IMG/VR virus record: IMGVR_UViG_3300045996_001074
Span: 1 to 32,624 of that record
DNA from: a virus
Length of the DNA stretch: 32,624 nucleotides
Reading direction: 5' to 3' (one strand)
Part shown: positions 16,006 to 23,879 of the stretch, one piece after another
Position numbering within the stretch: position 1 is the stretch's first letter
How the letters are laid out: each line of letters begins with the position of its first letter
Translations under genes and position numbers: made by a program
Notes under the pieces: model-generated
Database searches by the model: none
What the model was told of the DNA's origin: nothing
What the model saw: only the letters and a program-made list of their open reading frames with translations

Positions 16006-17874
16006 TCAATAAGCCGGTGAAGGGGTCAGGGTATTAAACCGGGTTTGCCTTGCGTGCCGGTCGCCTTGCGTGTCAGATAGCGTCAGTTCCACCATCACCT
16101 TGCGCCCGCCCTGTCGGCCAATCACTTCGCCTGTCTGTCGTGCGGCTGCAAAGTTCTTTTCACGCTCTGATGCGAGCCATGCTTCGTCCGCTGTGCTTCG
16201 CGCTGCCCCTGCCTGCCCGTCCGCCTGCCGCCTACGTGAATTGGCTACCATGCGTGCCATACCGGCCTCACTGCGTAACTCTTCAGCCTGCCTGCGCTCC
16301 CGGTCGGTAACGAAGAATCCAGAGGTGAGGCTGTTGGCTTCATCTTCGAGGGTTGCTGCCTTACCAAAATAGGCTTCGCTTTGCTGCCGCAACGACAACT
16401 TACCCCGCCCTGCAATTTCCTCGCTCAGTTGCGAACTACGACTGCCTTCAGCTTCGCGCTCCATTGGCCGGTTCACGGCTTCATTAAACGCATAGCGAAA
16501 GCCGGTAGCGATAGCGATAGGAATGGCGGCACCAGGCAGAAACATCGAAGCGGCGGCGGCAGCCACACCCGTAGCCATTCCCTTTGCGGCAGCACCATCG
16601 CCGCCCATAGAGGCATAGTCGTCGTAGGCACCATAACCGGCAGCAGCACCGATGGCCGCACCGCCCACGGCTGCACCTCGCGAAACAGCGTACGTACTTT
16701 GCCCAAAAGCTCCGACCGTGCGAGCACCAGCACCCAAAGGCTTGGTCATCCATGCCTGAGTGCGCTGAAGCAACGTCATTTTCTTGCCGGTATCCAGTGC
16801 CGCATCGCCCAAGTCATTTAAAACTTGGGTTTGCTTGCTGCCTACCGGGATTTTGGCGGCCTCTGCTGCGGTTTCAGCCAACTGAGCCGCGCGCGCCGCT
16901 TTATTAGCCGCTGTAACCTTGCCCAGAACGCCAAAGACTTCACGCCACACCGACACGACTTTCATGCCTGCGCCAGCCAGTGCGGTGGCACCGATTGTTA
17001 CCCCGGCGATAGTAAGGGCCATTTGGACTAAGCCTGGATTATTCTTGATGAACTCAGTGGTGGCATCAGTGAAGTTCGTCAAGTCTTCGATGCTGGCACC
17101 AATCCCCGCACCCTTCACAGCGACTTCGCCCAACGCCGCGCCCAACTGCTGCACCGCACTCTGAAGGTTGCTGACTTGGCCGGGGAACGTTTTGGACGCT
17201 TCGAGCATCGACCCGCCGTAAAGCTCCCTGAAGCCCTTGAGGAGCGCCGGGATAGCTTTGTCGGCCTTAATGGTGTGGTTGCCCGCCATTAAGTTAGTCA
17301 GTTCGTCATCGGTAAGTTTGAGTTGTTTCTGAAGTATTTGAAGCGCCGGGACATTGCGATCTGCCAACTGGTTAATCTCTTCCATCGAGACCTTACCCTT
17401 GGACCGCATCTGCCCAATGGCCCGCCCAATACCCATAAAGTCATCGGTAGTGCCGCCTGTGCCTGCCGCTGCATCGCCAATGTCCGTCAGCACACTCTTT
17501 AGCTCGCCAGCCTCAAAACCTACCGCCTTGAGCCGCATAGCGCCCTTTACCGACTCCTGGAAGTTGAAAGGCGATTGACGGTCAAACTCTTTGAGTTCGG
17601 CAATCTTCGCCTTGGCCGCTTCCATGCTGCCCAGCGACTTCGAGAACCCAATCTCGGCAAGCTGAATTTGTCCGTAGGCTTTCAGAGAAGCCGCACCCAT
17701 TGCCGCAAACGCTGTCGAACCAACCGCACCGACACCAAGTAACGTGCTTGTAAACCTTGCCGTCTTCGCTTCCGCCGTGTCCAATGAGCCAGCATAATCC
17801 TGCAACCCGCGCCGAATCTGCGGAAGGTTCTGGTGGACGTATTGGAGAACGATCTTATCGACTGAGTTGGCCAT
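16006..17874 (-). CDS. Tape-measure protein
   Basis: This 622-residue protein has the tape-measure N-terminal signature at about 145-195: MGIGRAIGQMRSKGKVSMEE, then INQLADRNVPALQILQKQL, matching the conserved GxxxxEExxQLxExGvPA pattern. Hydrophobic Gly/Ala segments lie at about 44-62, 281-303 and 408-470, and long amphipathic helices elsewhere. All are usual for a protein that sits in the tail lumen, sets tail length and helps DNA pass the membrane. The length is modest, so the tail should be fairly short (roughly 90 nm if 0.15 nm per residue applies). No peptidase or lysozyme domain is visible. It follows the chaperone candidate by five bases. Confidence 0.9.
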   Translation of the reverse strand: MANSVDKIVLQYVHQNLPQIRRGLQDYAGSLDTAEAKTARFTSTLLGVGAVGSTAFAAMGAASLKAYGQIQLAEIGFSKSLGSMEAAKAKIAELKEFDRQSPFNFQESVKGAMRLKAVGFEAGELKSVLTDIGDAAAGTGGTTDDFMGIGRAIGQMRSKGKVSMEEINQLADRNVPALQILQKQLKLTDDELTNLMAGNHTIKADKAIPALLKGFRELYGGSMLEASKTFPGQVSNLQSAVQQLGAALGEVAVKGAGIGASIEDLTNFTDATTEFIKNNPGLVQMALTIAGVTIGATALAGAGMKVVSVWREVFGVLGKVTAANKAARAAQLAETAAEAAKIPVGSKQTQVLNDLGDAALDTGKKMTLLQRTQAWMTKPLGAGARTVGAFGQSTYAVSRGAAVGGAAIGAAAGYGAYDDYASMGGDGAAAKGMATGVAAAAASMFLPGAAIPIAIATGFRYAFNEAVNRPMEREAEGSRSSQLSEEIAGRGKLSLRQQSEAYFGKAATLEDEANSLTSGFFVTDRERRQAEELRSEAGMARMVANSRRRQADGQAGAARSTADEAWLASEREKNFAAARQTGEVIGRQGGRKVMVELTLSDTQGDRHARQTRFNTLTPSPAY

Positions 17875-17879
17875 AGAAG

Positions 17880-18542
17880 TTATTCAGCGGGTTCGCGGTT
17901 GTAGGCTTGAATGTCGAAATGGTTGGCAGTTTCAGGGGCTTCCATGAGAGCTTCGAAAGCGGGCAAGGTTTCTTCCCACTTGCGCAGGTCTTCAGCGATA
18001 GCCAGGGCTTCAGGCGTTTCGCCATCGACTAACAGCCAGTCCCGCATCTTGTCCAAAAATCCGGCTTGAACAGCTAGGCGATAGAAAACAAAGGCAAACC
18101 GAGTTGAACTAACTGTTGCTTGGTATTCCTGAACGAGCACATCTTGTGGCGGGTTCACGTCACGAATGGCATGCAGTAAAACCCGGTTATCGGCTTCCCA
18201 CGGGCCATTCATTAGGCCTTCGACAAACTCTAGATCAGGCTTTTCTCCACCTTCGAGATATAAGCCATGCAGAAGATAGGCGCGGTCGCCGTTGTTTTGA
18301 AGGAACTTCAGTCGATCCGGTATCGGCCATTCACGCGCTATATCCGGTAGTATTTCAGCCGCACCCACGGCCTGATAGCCTTCGCGGTTCATGGGACGAA
18401 TCAGGAACGTCTCACCTATGCCCTTATGCTCGACACGCTTCAGGCTCGCCAGGTCCGGCTTGCTGCGTTCCTTGAGCTTGGCTTTAAGCGCATCGAGCGA
18501 GGCGACGGAAGTGGATGGCGGATTGAGGTCTTCAATGTTCAT
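17880..18542 (-). CDS. Tail assembly chaperone candidate
   Basis: This 220-residue, mostly helical acidic protein lies between the tail-tube candidate and the tape measure, the standard slot for tail assembly chaperones. N-terminal residues 1-45 are charged and probably flexible; ETFLIRPMNREGYQAVGAAE starts a folded helical part, and it ends in an acidic helix and EPAE. Many phages make two chaperone products by -1 frameshifting, but here the frame is single. Only five bases separate its stop from the tape measure, so no second chaperone frame fits. No family is recognised by sequence. It could also be a tube-associated structural protein. Confidence 0.5.
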   Translation of the reverse strand: MNIEDLNPPSTSVASLDALKAKLKERSKPDLASLKRVEHKGIGETFLIRPMNREGYQAVGAAEILPDIAREWPIPDRLKFLQNNGDRAYLLHGLYLEGGEKPDLEFVEGLMNGPWEADNRVLLHAIRDVNPPQDVLVQEYQATVSSTRFAFVFYRLAVQAGFLDKMRDWLLVDGETPEALAIAEDLRKWEETLPAFEALMEAPETANHFDIQAYNREPAE

Positions 18543-18548
18543 AAGTCA

Positions 18549-18962
18549 CTAGGCTGGGGTCGGGCCGGATTCGGTAAGCGTCATGGTCAGTTCCGAGTTC
18601 TCCCCACGTGTGTGTTCCATAGGTGCCTCGGTTACGATAAAGTCTGAGCCGGTGGCATCCAGTCCCGTAATCTTCATGTCGCCACTGCCTGACGGAGAAG
18701 CTTTGCATGAAAACTTCGTGCCCCTAGCGTAAAGTGCGATCTTAGCATCTCGGGCCGCTTGGTCTGCCCCGGTGATGCGCATTCTGAGCAATATGGTGAG
18801 CGGCTCGCGTTCATCGGCATCATAGTCGGCAGATGGCTTCCCGCCAATTGGCTTCGTGTCATAGCGAACCAGAGCGCCACCAGAAATAGACACGCCGTTC
18901 CATTGGTCAAGAGCGCCGCCAACATTGATAACGCTGTTAATATCCTTTTGGGATTCGGCCAT
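18549..18962 (-). CDS. Probable major tail tube protein
   Basis: This 137-residue protein is small, beta-rich and Gly/Thr-rich. It has SVINVGGALDQWNGVSISGG, then EREPLTILLRMRITGADQAA, an alternating strand region and a C-terminus TLTESGPTPA. The size and position, between the connector/terminator genes and the chaperone/tape-measure pair, are those of a siphovirus tube subunit. The absence of any sheath-sized gene next to it indicates a non-contractile tail. The ATG overlaps the TAA of the upstream gene (TAATG). The family is not identified by motif, so the call is by size, composition and order. Confidence 0.6.
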   Translation of the reverse strand: MAESQKDINSVINVGGALDQWNGVSISGGALVRYDTKPIGGKPSADYDADEREPLTILLRMRITGADQAARDAKIALYARGTKFSCKASPSGSGDMKITGLDATGSDFIVTEAPMEHTRGENSELTMTLTESGPTPA

Positions 18963-19258
18963 TACTTACCACCTGCCTTTGATGTTTTAGAAGTCACGTC
19001 GCCCGTAGTCACAGAGCCGAAAGGTTCAACGACATCACCTGCAGAGACAACAATGCTGTCCACTTCGCGCGGGGCGTCATCATCTTCAACTTCAGGCACC
19101 GCCGGGATAATCTCAATCTTTTTGTTACGCCGCTCCGCCGCTTCCAGAAGTTGCGGCATCAAATACTCCGGCACCCTTGTCTCGCCAACTCCCACGACGA
19201 ACGAGTTACCGTTCTTGCGGGTCAGTGAGTAGGTGTATTCACTTTTAACTATCGGCAC
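18962..19258 (-). CDS. Small tail-region protein, unknown
   Basis: This 98-residue protein starts at GTG with GAGGTG five bases upstream. The N-terminal half (SLTRKNGNSFVVGVGETRVP, then EYLMPQLLEAAERRNKKIEI) reads as strand-strand-helix. The C-terminal half is acidic then Ser/Thr-rich and probably disordered. It lies between the tail-terminator candidate and the tube protein and is coupled to the latter by TAATG. Not recognised. It may be a minor tail or assembly protein. Confidence 0.55.
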   Translation of the reverse strand: MPIVKSEYTYSLTRKNGNSFVVGVGETRVPEYLMPQLLEAAERRNKKIEIIPAVPEVEDDDAPREVDSIVVSAGDVVEPFGSVTTGDVTSKTSKAGGK

Positions 19259-19280
19259 GCTTGCACCTCACAAATAAACA

Positions 19281-19751
19281 TCAAAGATAAACATCTGTAT
19301 TGCACGTCAGAGTGAGCACGCGGCTCGACTCGGTATCATCGCCAAAATCCATCCCTTCGGAACTTTCCCGCACATCGCAAATGCCAAGCGCAATCAGTTC
19401 GGCTAATATGGTTGGATTCGTAAACAGGCTTTTTAGCACGCTATAAACAGCTTCCTGAGCCTCCATAGCGCCCGCACGTTCATCGCCCTGCACTGCCATA
19501 CCGACACGGTGAAACTCTTCCATCACCTGACCGGTACCATCGTGGTAGCGATGCGGCTGCCCTTCATCCGCTTCAGTGCGTAGAAGCACCACCACGCCGC
19601 CATTACGCTTACCCGGCTTGTCCACTACCGCCTTAACGAATCCACGCGGCAGACGGGCTTTATACGGGGCTGCTGCAAGCTTGGTGTTGATGAAGCTTTG
19701 CAGTTCATCCTTCAGTTTTTTGGCGGCAGGCTGTCCGGCTGGCCAGGGCAT
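19281..19751 (-). CDS. Tail terminator / tail completion candidate
   Basis: This 156-residue alpha/beta protein has an N-terminal helix (AAKKLKDELQSFINTKLAA), a central strand pair (GGVVVLLRTEADEG), a later helix (AQEAVYSVLKSLFTNPTILA) and C-terminal strands (RVLTLTCNTDVYL). Size and fold pattern fit tail completion or tail terminator proteins that cap the tube and join it to the head. The place after the gp10-like gene supports this. AAGG about 8 bases before the ATG is the ribosome-binding site. No decisive motif is present, so the call is mainly from order. Confidence 0.5.
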   Translation of the reverse strand: MPWPAGQPAAKKLKDELQSFINTKLAAAPYKARLPRGFVKAVVDKPGKRNGGVVVLLRTEADEGQPHRYHDGTGQVMEEFHRVGMAVQGDERAGAMEAQEAVYSVLKSLFTNPTILAELIALGICDVRESSEGMDFGDDTESSRVLTLTCNTDVYL

Positions 19752-19755
19752 AAAA

Positions 19756-20136
19756 TCAACCTTTCAGGATGCGGCGTTGCGCGAATTCCCCCAACTGCCT
19801 TATCTTGCGTGCGGTGCGGCGCTGCACGAATTTCGCAGGGTCCATCGTCATGTCATGACCACCAGAACGGGAGCGGCCTTTCTTGGCTAGACGAAGTGCC
19901 GCATATGGTGCCACCCTTCCGTTATATCCCACGACCACAGACTGTCCAGCAAAACGCTGTGTGATACTTCGGTACATTTTGCGACTTACTGGTAATGGCG
20001 TGCGGTCATACAGTTCTGTTTGGGTGGCCTCTTGCAAGGCTGCCACAAGAATCTTTGCCACATCGCCGCGTAACCTCGCAGTCTCAGGCCCTACTCGCCT
20101 AGCTCTGGCTCGATTGGTTTCCGCAAGCTTACCCAC
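19756..20136 (-). CDS. HK97 gp10-like head-tail joining protein
   Basis: This 126-residue basic protein starts at GTG (20134-20136) with GAGGTGG seven bases upstream, overlapping the preceding gene by 8 bases. The pattern of an N-terminal helix (LRGDVAKILVAALQEATQTE), RTPLPVSRKMYRSITQRFAG, a strand (QSVVVGYNGRVAPYAALR) and a basic tail resembles HK97 gp10-like neck proteins, which often have a "P-x-x-T/S-x-x-L-x-x-S" start followed by a VG-x-N-xx-YA strand. It likely acts at the head-tail junction. Confidence 0.6.
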   Translation of the reverse strand: MGKLAETNRARARRVGPETARLRGDVAKILVAALQEATQTELYDRTPLPVSRKMYRSITQRFAGQSVVVGYNGRVAPYAALRLAKKGRSRSGGHDMTMDPAKFVQRRTARKIRQLGEFAQRRILKG

Positions 20137-20662
20137 TGTAAAACCACCTCGCCACCCGCTGCTTTGTTACCGATGCACGCGGCATAGTCGCACTCACGTC
20201 GATTGTCTCAGGATTGTCGGTGGACGCGCCAAACACAATATCTGTGACGAATGCAATCAGCTTCTCAAGCCGCTGGTTGCCCTGTATGCGGTCTTGGTCG
20301 CTGTCGCGGTCGTAGGCCTCAGCATTACTCGCCACCTGCTTGTTCATCTCACTTCGGGCATACGAGACCATAGCGAGATCGTACAGGCGGGTAGCGGTGG
20401 CATTGATGGCTTCGCGCTGTGCCTCGGATAAGGCGGGAAAGCGACGCTCTATCACTTCATCGGGCAGCGGCACACTATAACCGCCCGTTGCCTGCATCAG
20501 CGGTGCATCGACTTCGCTCTGAGCGCCTTCCAGAATGTTGCTCTGGACGTGCTCCAGGAGTTGGGCGACTTGCTCATCTTCGGATAGTTCGGAGTCGATA
20601 ATCGAACCGAACATATCAGGGGTGAGCTGCACTGCGTCAACGAGGTATTGGGCGGTTATCAT
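20129..20662 (-). CDS. Head-tail connector (gp6-like adaptor) candidate
   Basis: This 177-residue mainly helical protein has EDEQVAQLLEHVQSNILEGA (about 28-47), AQREAINATATRLYDLAMVS (about 80-99) and a basic C-terminal strand RVARWFYSG. Repeated surface helices and the YDLAMVSYAR segment are typical of gp6-like adaptor proteins bound under the portal ring. It lies after the capsid and helix-hairpin-helix genes, where connectors are expected. The ATG comes six bases after the upstream stop, without a strong ribosome-binding site. Confidence 0.55.
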   Translation of the reverse strand: MITAQYLVDAVQLTPDMFGSIIDSELSEDEQVAQLLEHVQSNILEGAQSEVDAPLMQATGGYSVPLPDEVIERRFPALSEAQREAINATATRLYDLAMVSYARSEMNKQVASNAEAYDRDSDQDRIQGNQRLEKLIAFVTDIVFGASTDNPETIDVSATMPRASVTKQRVARWFYSG

Positions 20663-20668
20663 GTGGGG

Positions 20669-21130
20669 TTATTCTGCGTCCGGCTCCGCTTCGTCCGATT
20701 CGCCTTCCGGCTGCTCGGGTTCCAGATAAGGACCGTGGACTTCACGAATCTCAGCAAGAACGGCAGGGCCAACGCCTTTGACTTCCAGCAGTTCCTCATC
20801 TGTCATGCGCTGACTTTCGCCAGGCCCCATGATGCCCACGGCCTTAAGAGCTTCGGCGGTTTTCGGCTTTAGCTCCTTCGGCTCTTCGGGTTCCTCTGTG
20901 CCCAGCACAGCAGCAACTTCAGCGGCAGCGGGTGCCAGTGCGGTTTCTACCGCCTCCAGCATTCCCGCCACGTTTTCAAGCTGCTGTATCTGCGACAGTT
21001 CGGGGTCTCGATTGGTTAGTGGTTGCTCTTCGAACGTCACGCCAAGGGATTCGGCTAGACGAGTCTTTACCCCGTCCAGCCTCCCAATCACCACAGCGCG
21101 CCGTTCAGCGATAGCTCGTAAAGAAGCCAT
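20669..21130 (-). CDS. Helix-hairpin-helix protein next to the capsid gene
   Basis: This 153-residue protein has an N-terminal helical half (about 1-75, Ala/Glu/Leu-rich, probable coiled coil), an acidic Pro/Glu hinge (EEPEEPKELKPK) and one helix-hairpin-helix at about 111-130: MTDEELLEVKGVGPAVLAEI, with the GVGPA turn. It ends in a strongly acidic tail (GESDEAEPDAE). Such hairpins bind DNA non-specifically or act as protein joints. In this position, between major capsid and connector, it could guide DNA at the portal or be a head completion factor; neither is shown. The start is supported by GGAGG eight bases upstream, in the spacer after the capsid stop. Confidence 0.65.
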   Translation of the reverse strand: MASLRAIAERRAVVIGRLDGVKTRLAESLGVTFEEQPLTNRDPELSQIQQLENVAGMLEAVETALAPAAAEVAAVLGTEEPEEPKELKPKTAEALKAVGIMGPGESQRMTDEELLEVKGVGPAVLAEIREVHGPYLEPEQPEGESDEAEPDAE

Positions 21131-21143
21131 TTAAATAACCTCC

Positions 21144-22211
21144 TTACGGCATCGGGACGCTGTAGCCGGTCGGCACGGCGTAGGAAGCATTGCCGATGCG
21201 GAACGGTACCGCACCAACACGATTCCAGATACCATAGCCTTCCTGCCGCTCGTATTGGTCTTCAGTGAATGGCACCTCTTGACGGCTGCCGATACGCTGG
21301 AAGCCTTGCAGTTCCGGCTCGGGCTGCTGACGTGCTCCGATAACAGGTTCGCCACCACTGGTAACAGCGAAGCCATAGCCAGCAGGGAGTGACTTCCATT
21401 CAACGATCCAGACTTTGTCCGCCTTCCCAATGACGGTGCCAGGAACAGAGACACCCAAGCGCCCGGTCAGGCGGTCATTGCCGATACCAACGGTGATATC
21501 GGGGTCGCCGTACTCTTTGAAGGTGGCGAGCGCCTCAGTAGTGGCGCGTAGGCTCGAAGAGATGAAAGCGATAGGCTCGCCGCCATTCTCGGGGTGCTCC
21601 ATCAATTCGTCGTAGATGGTTGGGAACGGATTGGTGGCGTCTGCAATGGCTGCCGCCTGTTTGTACAGGTGATCATCAGTTGCGCCCGAATCGGTCCCGG
21701 CCTGGATGGCGTAGACCTGCGAATCGCCATTGGCTACCGGCATAATGGTAAGCGCGCCATGCTCTTTGTCGGTGAACTCCCAAGAGGCAGAGGCAAAGAG
21801 TGTGGCCAGAATGTGATTGCGACGCCAACGAATATCCGCCAGCAATTTCTGCGCAAGGATGTTATTCACTTCCTCCACAGTCATCTTGATACGTGCGGTG
21901 CGGTTCGCACCCCATGCAGTACCAGCAAATTGCAGCGGAAACGCCACATCGTAGGTCGATCCGCCCTGAGTCGGGAGATAACGCCCGTTCTCGTCACCGG
22001 GCTGCAAGGTCTCGCTTCCTGGCGTGCGGTAGCGAAGCTTATATTGCGTGGTTTGACGTACCAGCAGGTTAAACAGGGCATTGCTCTGTCGGTTGTGCTC
22101 TGCGATGGTGCGGTCGATTGCAGTGTTGATGGTTGGGATCATGCTGTCCGTAACCCGCTGCGAGAACACGCTTTGTAAATCGTAAAAGCCGTAAGTGACT
22201 GTATTAGCCAT
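21144..22211 (-). CDS. Major capsid protein (HK97-fold)
   Basis: This 355-residue protein is the major capsid candidate by size, order (scaffold, decoration, capsid, connectors) and composition. An N-terminal helix (DSMIPTINTAIDRTIAEHNR) is followed by VRQTTQYKLRYRTPGSETLQ and DENGRYLPTQGGSTYDVAFP. There is a long spine-like helix (TVEEVNNILAQKLLADIRWR) and beta strands in the C-terminal half. The N-terminal region is not a long cleavable delta domain, which agrees with the separate scaffold gene. GGAGG eleven bases before the ATG is a strong site. A 6-bp hairpin at 22226-22244 overlaps part of it. This should be the most highly expressed product. Confidence 0.85.
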   Translation of the reverse strand: MANTVTYGFYDLQSVFSQRVTDSMIPTINTAIDRTIAEHNRQSNALFNLLVRQTTQYKLRYRTPGSETLQPGDENGRYLPTQGGSTYDVAFPLQFAGTAWGANRTARIKMTVEEVNNILAQKLLADIRWRRNHILATLFASASWEFTDKEHGALTIMPVANGDSQVYAIQAGTDSGATDDHLYKQAAAIADATNPFPTIYDELMEHPENGGEPIAFISSSLRATTEALATFKEYGDPDITVGIGNDRLTGRLGVSVPGTVIGKADKVWIVEWKSLPAGYGFAVTSGGEPVIGARQQPEPELQGFQRIGSRQEVPFTEDQYERQEGYGIWNRVGAVPFRIGNASYAVPTGYSVPMP

Positions 22212-22225
22212 TTGTTTTATATCCT

Positions 22226-22244
22226 CCGTAAAAGTCCCTTACGG
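22226..22244 (-). promoter_or_regulatory. Small hairpin at the capsid ribosome-binding site
   Basis: CCGTAA and TTACGG (plus-strand 22226-22231 and 22239-22244) can pair around a 7-base loop. The stem covers two bases of the GGAGG that serves the capsid gene. It could tune or protect the mRNA 5' to the capsid frame. The stem is short and no T tract follows, so it is not a terminator. Confidence 0.3.
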
Positions 22245-22246
22245 GC

Positions 22247-22666
22247 TTAAACTGCAAAGTCCACTTCCAGAATCTTGTCGGGGCTGTTGAGGCCAACGGC
22301 AAAGCCAGGAACGACGCGCCCTACAACGACACTGACGGTCCCAGCGCCGTCCGCCAGACGGCCATCGGTGTCACTCAGATAAACCGGGGCATCATAGGCC
22401 AGCGAGGAAAGGTCGAAACCATCCAGAAATCCACGGCGCAGGATGGTGACACCCAGCCCCACAGCCTCGGGGGTGCGGGTCGCAATGCCCTTTACTCGCG
22501 CTTCGGCAGTCGTTGTGCCGTTTGCTTTGGTGAGTTTTCCGGTCGTGGTGCTCAAACGCACTGCCTGTCCGGCAGTAACTGCCTCTTCAGCCGGATACGT
22601 GTACTGCGTAGTCGGAATACCGACAATGCGCACAGCATTCGCAGTGACAAGTTCTAAATTTGCCAT
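22247..22666 (-). CDS. Head decoration / capsid cement protein (DUF2190-like)
   Basis: This 139-residue protein is beta-rich, with TYPAEEAVTAGQAVRLSTTT, then VKGIATRTPEAVGLGVTILR, LSSLAYDAPVYLSDTDGRLA and VVVGRVVPGFAVG. This is the pattern of DUF2190-type capsid stabilising proteins (an AV-x-AGQAV stretch, a GIA strand, D-x-G and VGRV). They bind the outside of the capsid shell. It precedes the major capsid gene by 35 bases. AGGAG nine bases before the ATG supports the start. Confidence 0.75.
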   Translation of the reverse strand: MANLELVTANAVRIVGIPTTQYTYPAEEAVTAGQAVRLSTTTGKLTKANGTTTAEARVKGIATRTPEAVGLGVTILRRGFLDGFDLSSLAYDAPVYLSDTDGRLADGAGTVSVVVGRVVPGFAVGLNSPDKILEVDFAV

Positions 22667-22711
22667 GTTGCTTCACTCCTGTTTTGGCGAATGCACGCGC
22701 ATTGCCTGTCT

Positions 22712-23518
22712 TTAATGGTTGCTGCTCGCGTAGAGATTGCTCTGAGATTTACGAGCCGCCTCATCTGCGAGCCTCGGGTCTGCCGGTGTGCCACTAAACG
22801 CCGGATTCACCCGCCGCCCCTCAGCTTCCTGCTTTGCCTTCGCCAGTGTCGGGAATTGATTGAAGGCGTGTTCAACAAGTGGCTTCGTCACGTCCTGACC
22901 CTTATCGTCTTTGGCTGTGACATAAGCAACTTCAATGTCGGTTTTGCCGTCCGCTGCTTTTTCCGTCTTTTTCTCGAACATCCAATCATCCACACCCTTG
23001 CGGGTAGATAAATCGGCATAATCAATCCCGGCGAGTTCACAGGCTTCACGCACCGACTTCTCGCGAGCCATGCTGTCCCGTTCGGTGATAGCGGCATCTC
23101 CAGCATCCAGACGGGTTTTTATTTCGTCCGGCTTGCCATGAGCGCGATAGGCTTCTAGTTCGGCTTGGACATCATCGGGGATTTTCCCGACTTTAGACTC
23201 AGCAAGTTCCGCACGCTGCAATAGCTTATGGTTCTGCCCTACGAGAGTTCGCAGAGCTTCATCGCTGTTATTGTTGTTGCGGGCCAGTAGGTCAGTCACG
23301 GCACGCTCAAGCGCAGACGGTTGCGGGTTTTGGTTGTCGGCTTTTTTGGGCGGGGTTTCGTTGCCGGGGCTGTTGCCACCGGAAGGATTACCACCGTCAT
23401 CGGCCTCAAAGAATACGGCTGGGTAAAGGTTACGGCTGTTGCGGTTCGTGGCGTCGCTCGAAAGCGAATAGGAACCGACTTTAAAAGGGGTGTGGCTGAA
23501 GGGGTTACGGCTAATCAT
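22712..23518 (-). CDS. Scaffold protein
   Basis: A 268-residue product is chosen from the ATG at 23516-23518 because GAGG lies six bases upstream; the longer frame to 23545 begins with TTG and has no such site. The protein has a disordered Asn/Gly/Pro-rich front, then helical, charged coiled-coil segments (RAVTDLLARNNNNSDEALRT, DVQAELEAYRAHGKPDEIKT and onward) and a basic end (PRLADEAARKSQSNLY). This matches phage capsid scaffolds: acidic/helical core, basic capsid-binding tail, placed before decoration and capsid genes. No protease domain is fused, so a separate protease or none is used. Confidence 0.75.
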   Translation of the reverse strand: MISRNPFSHTPFKVGSYSLSSDATNRNSRNLYPAVFFEADDGGNPSGGNSPGNETPPKKADNQNPQPSALERAVTDLLARNNNNSDEALRTLVGQNHKLLQRAELAESKVGKIPDDVQAELEAYRAHGKPDEIKTRLDAGDAAITERDSMAREKSVREACELAGIDYADLSTRKGVDDWMFEKKTEKAADGKTDIEVAYVTAKDDKGQDVTKPLVEHAFNQFPTLAKAKQEAEGRRVNPAFSGTPADPRLADEAARKSQSNLYASSNH

Positions 23519-23524
23519 ATTATA

Positions 23525-23528
23525 CCTC
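23525..23528 (-). promoter_or_regulatory. Ribosome-binding site deciding the scaffold start
   Basis: GAGG on the minus strand is six bases before the ATG at 23516-23518. The TATAAT between them is in the wrong place for a leaderless start and looks incidental. Confidence 0.6.
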
Positions 23529-23567
23529 ATTTGGCTAAAGTTCAAACAGTACGATTGAAACTAGAAG

Positions 23568-23879
23568 TTATTTTTGTTCTGCTTCGATGTTGATGTGGAT
23601 ATATTCGCCCTCCTCGCGATGTCCCAAATCAAACACAACTGCATTGCCCTGACACATCTCGCTACCTGCACCGCGCATTACAGCGGCTTCAGCTAATGGG
23701 TCGCTGCGCCACAACCTAACCTGACTCCACCTGTCCAAAAAATCCTGCTCATTGGCAAGCCAGATATCAGAACCTGCGAGACCAAACAGCATCCCGGCTT
23801 TGTAACACGCAGTTGGTGGTGTGTAACCGCGTTTAATGAGAAATCGTGCGTAACTACTTGCGAGTCTTTTTAGCATCAT
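23568..23879 (-). CDS. Small accessory head-region protein, unknown
   Basis: This 103-residue protein starts MMLKRLASSYARFLIKRGYT and ends in a short acidic strand (GEYIHINIEAEQK). It contains aromatic-rich segments (LANEQDFLDRWSQVRLWRSD). AAAGGAG lies one base before the first ATG and four before the second, so the second (23876) may be the real start. The gene overlaps the end of the HExxH gene by 26 bases. Not recognised. It could be an accessory or immunity-type protein for the MuF locus, or a partner of the metalloprotein. Confidence 0.55.
   Translation of the reverse strand: MMLKRLASSYARFLIKRGYTPPTACYKAGMLFGLAGSDIWLANEQDFLDRWSQVRLWRSDPLAEAAVMRGAGSEMCQGNAVVFDLGHREEGEYIHINIEAEQK

Noticed and set aside
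17880-18542. Programmed frameshift in the tail chaperone gene
   Set aside because: Only five bases separate this stop from the tape-measure start and no second chaperone-like frame fits, so a GT-type fusion is not supported.
23519-23545. TATAAT just before the scaffold ATG as a promoter, and TTG at 23545 as start
   Set aside because: The TATAAT abuts the ATG and its partial -35 (TTGAAC) is 15 bases away; a GAGG site six bases before the ATG explains the start better.
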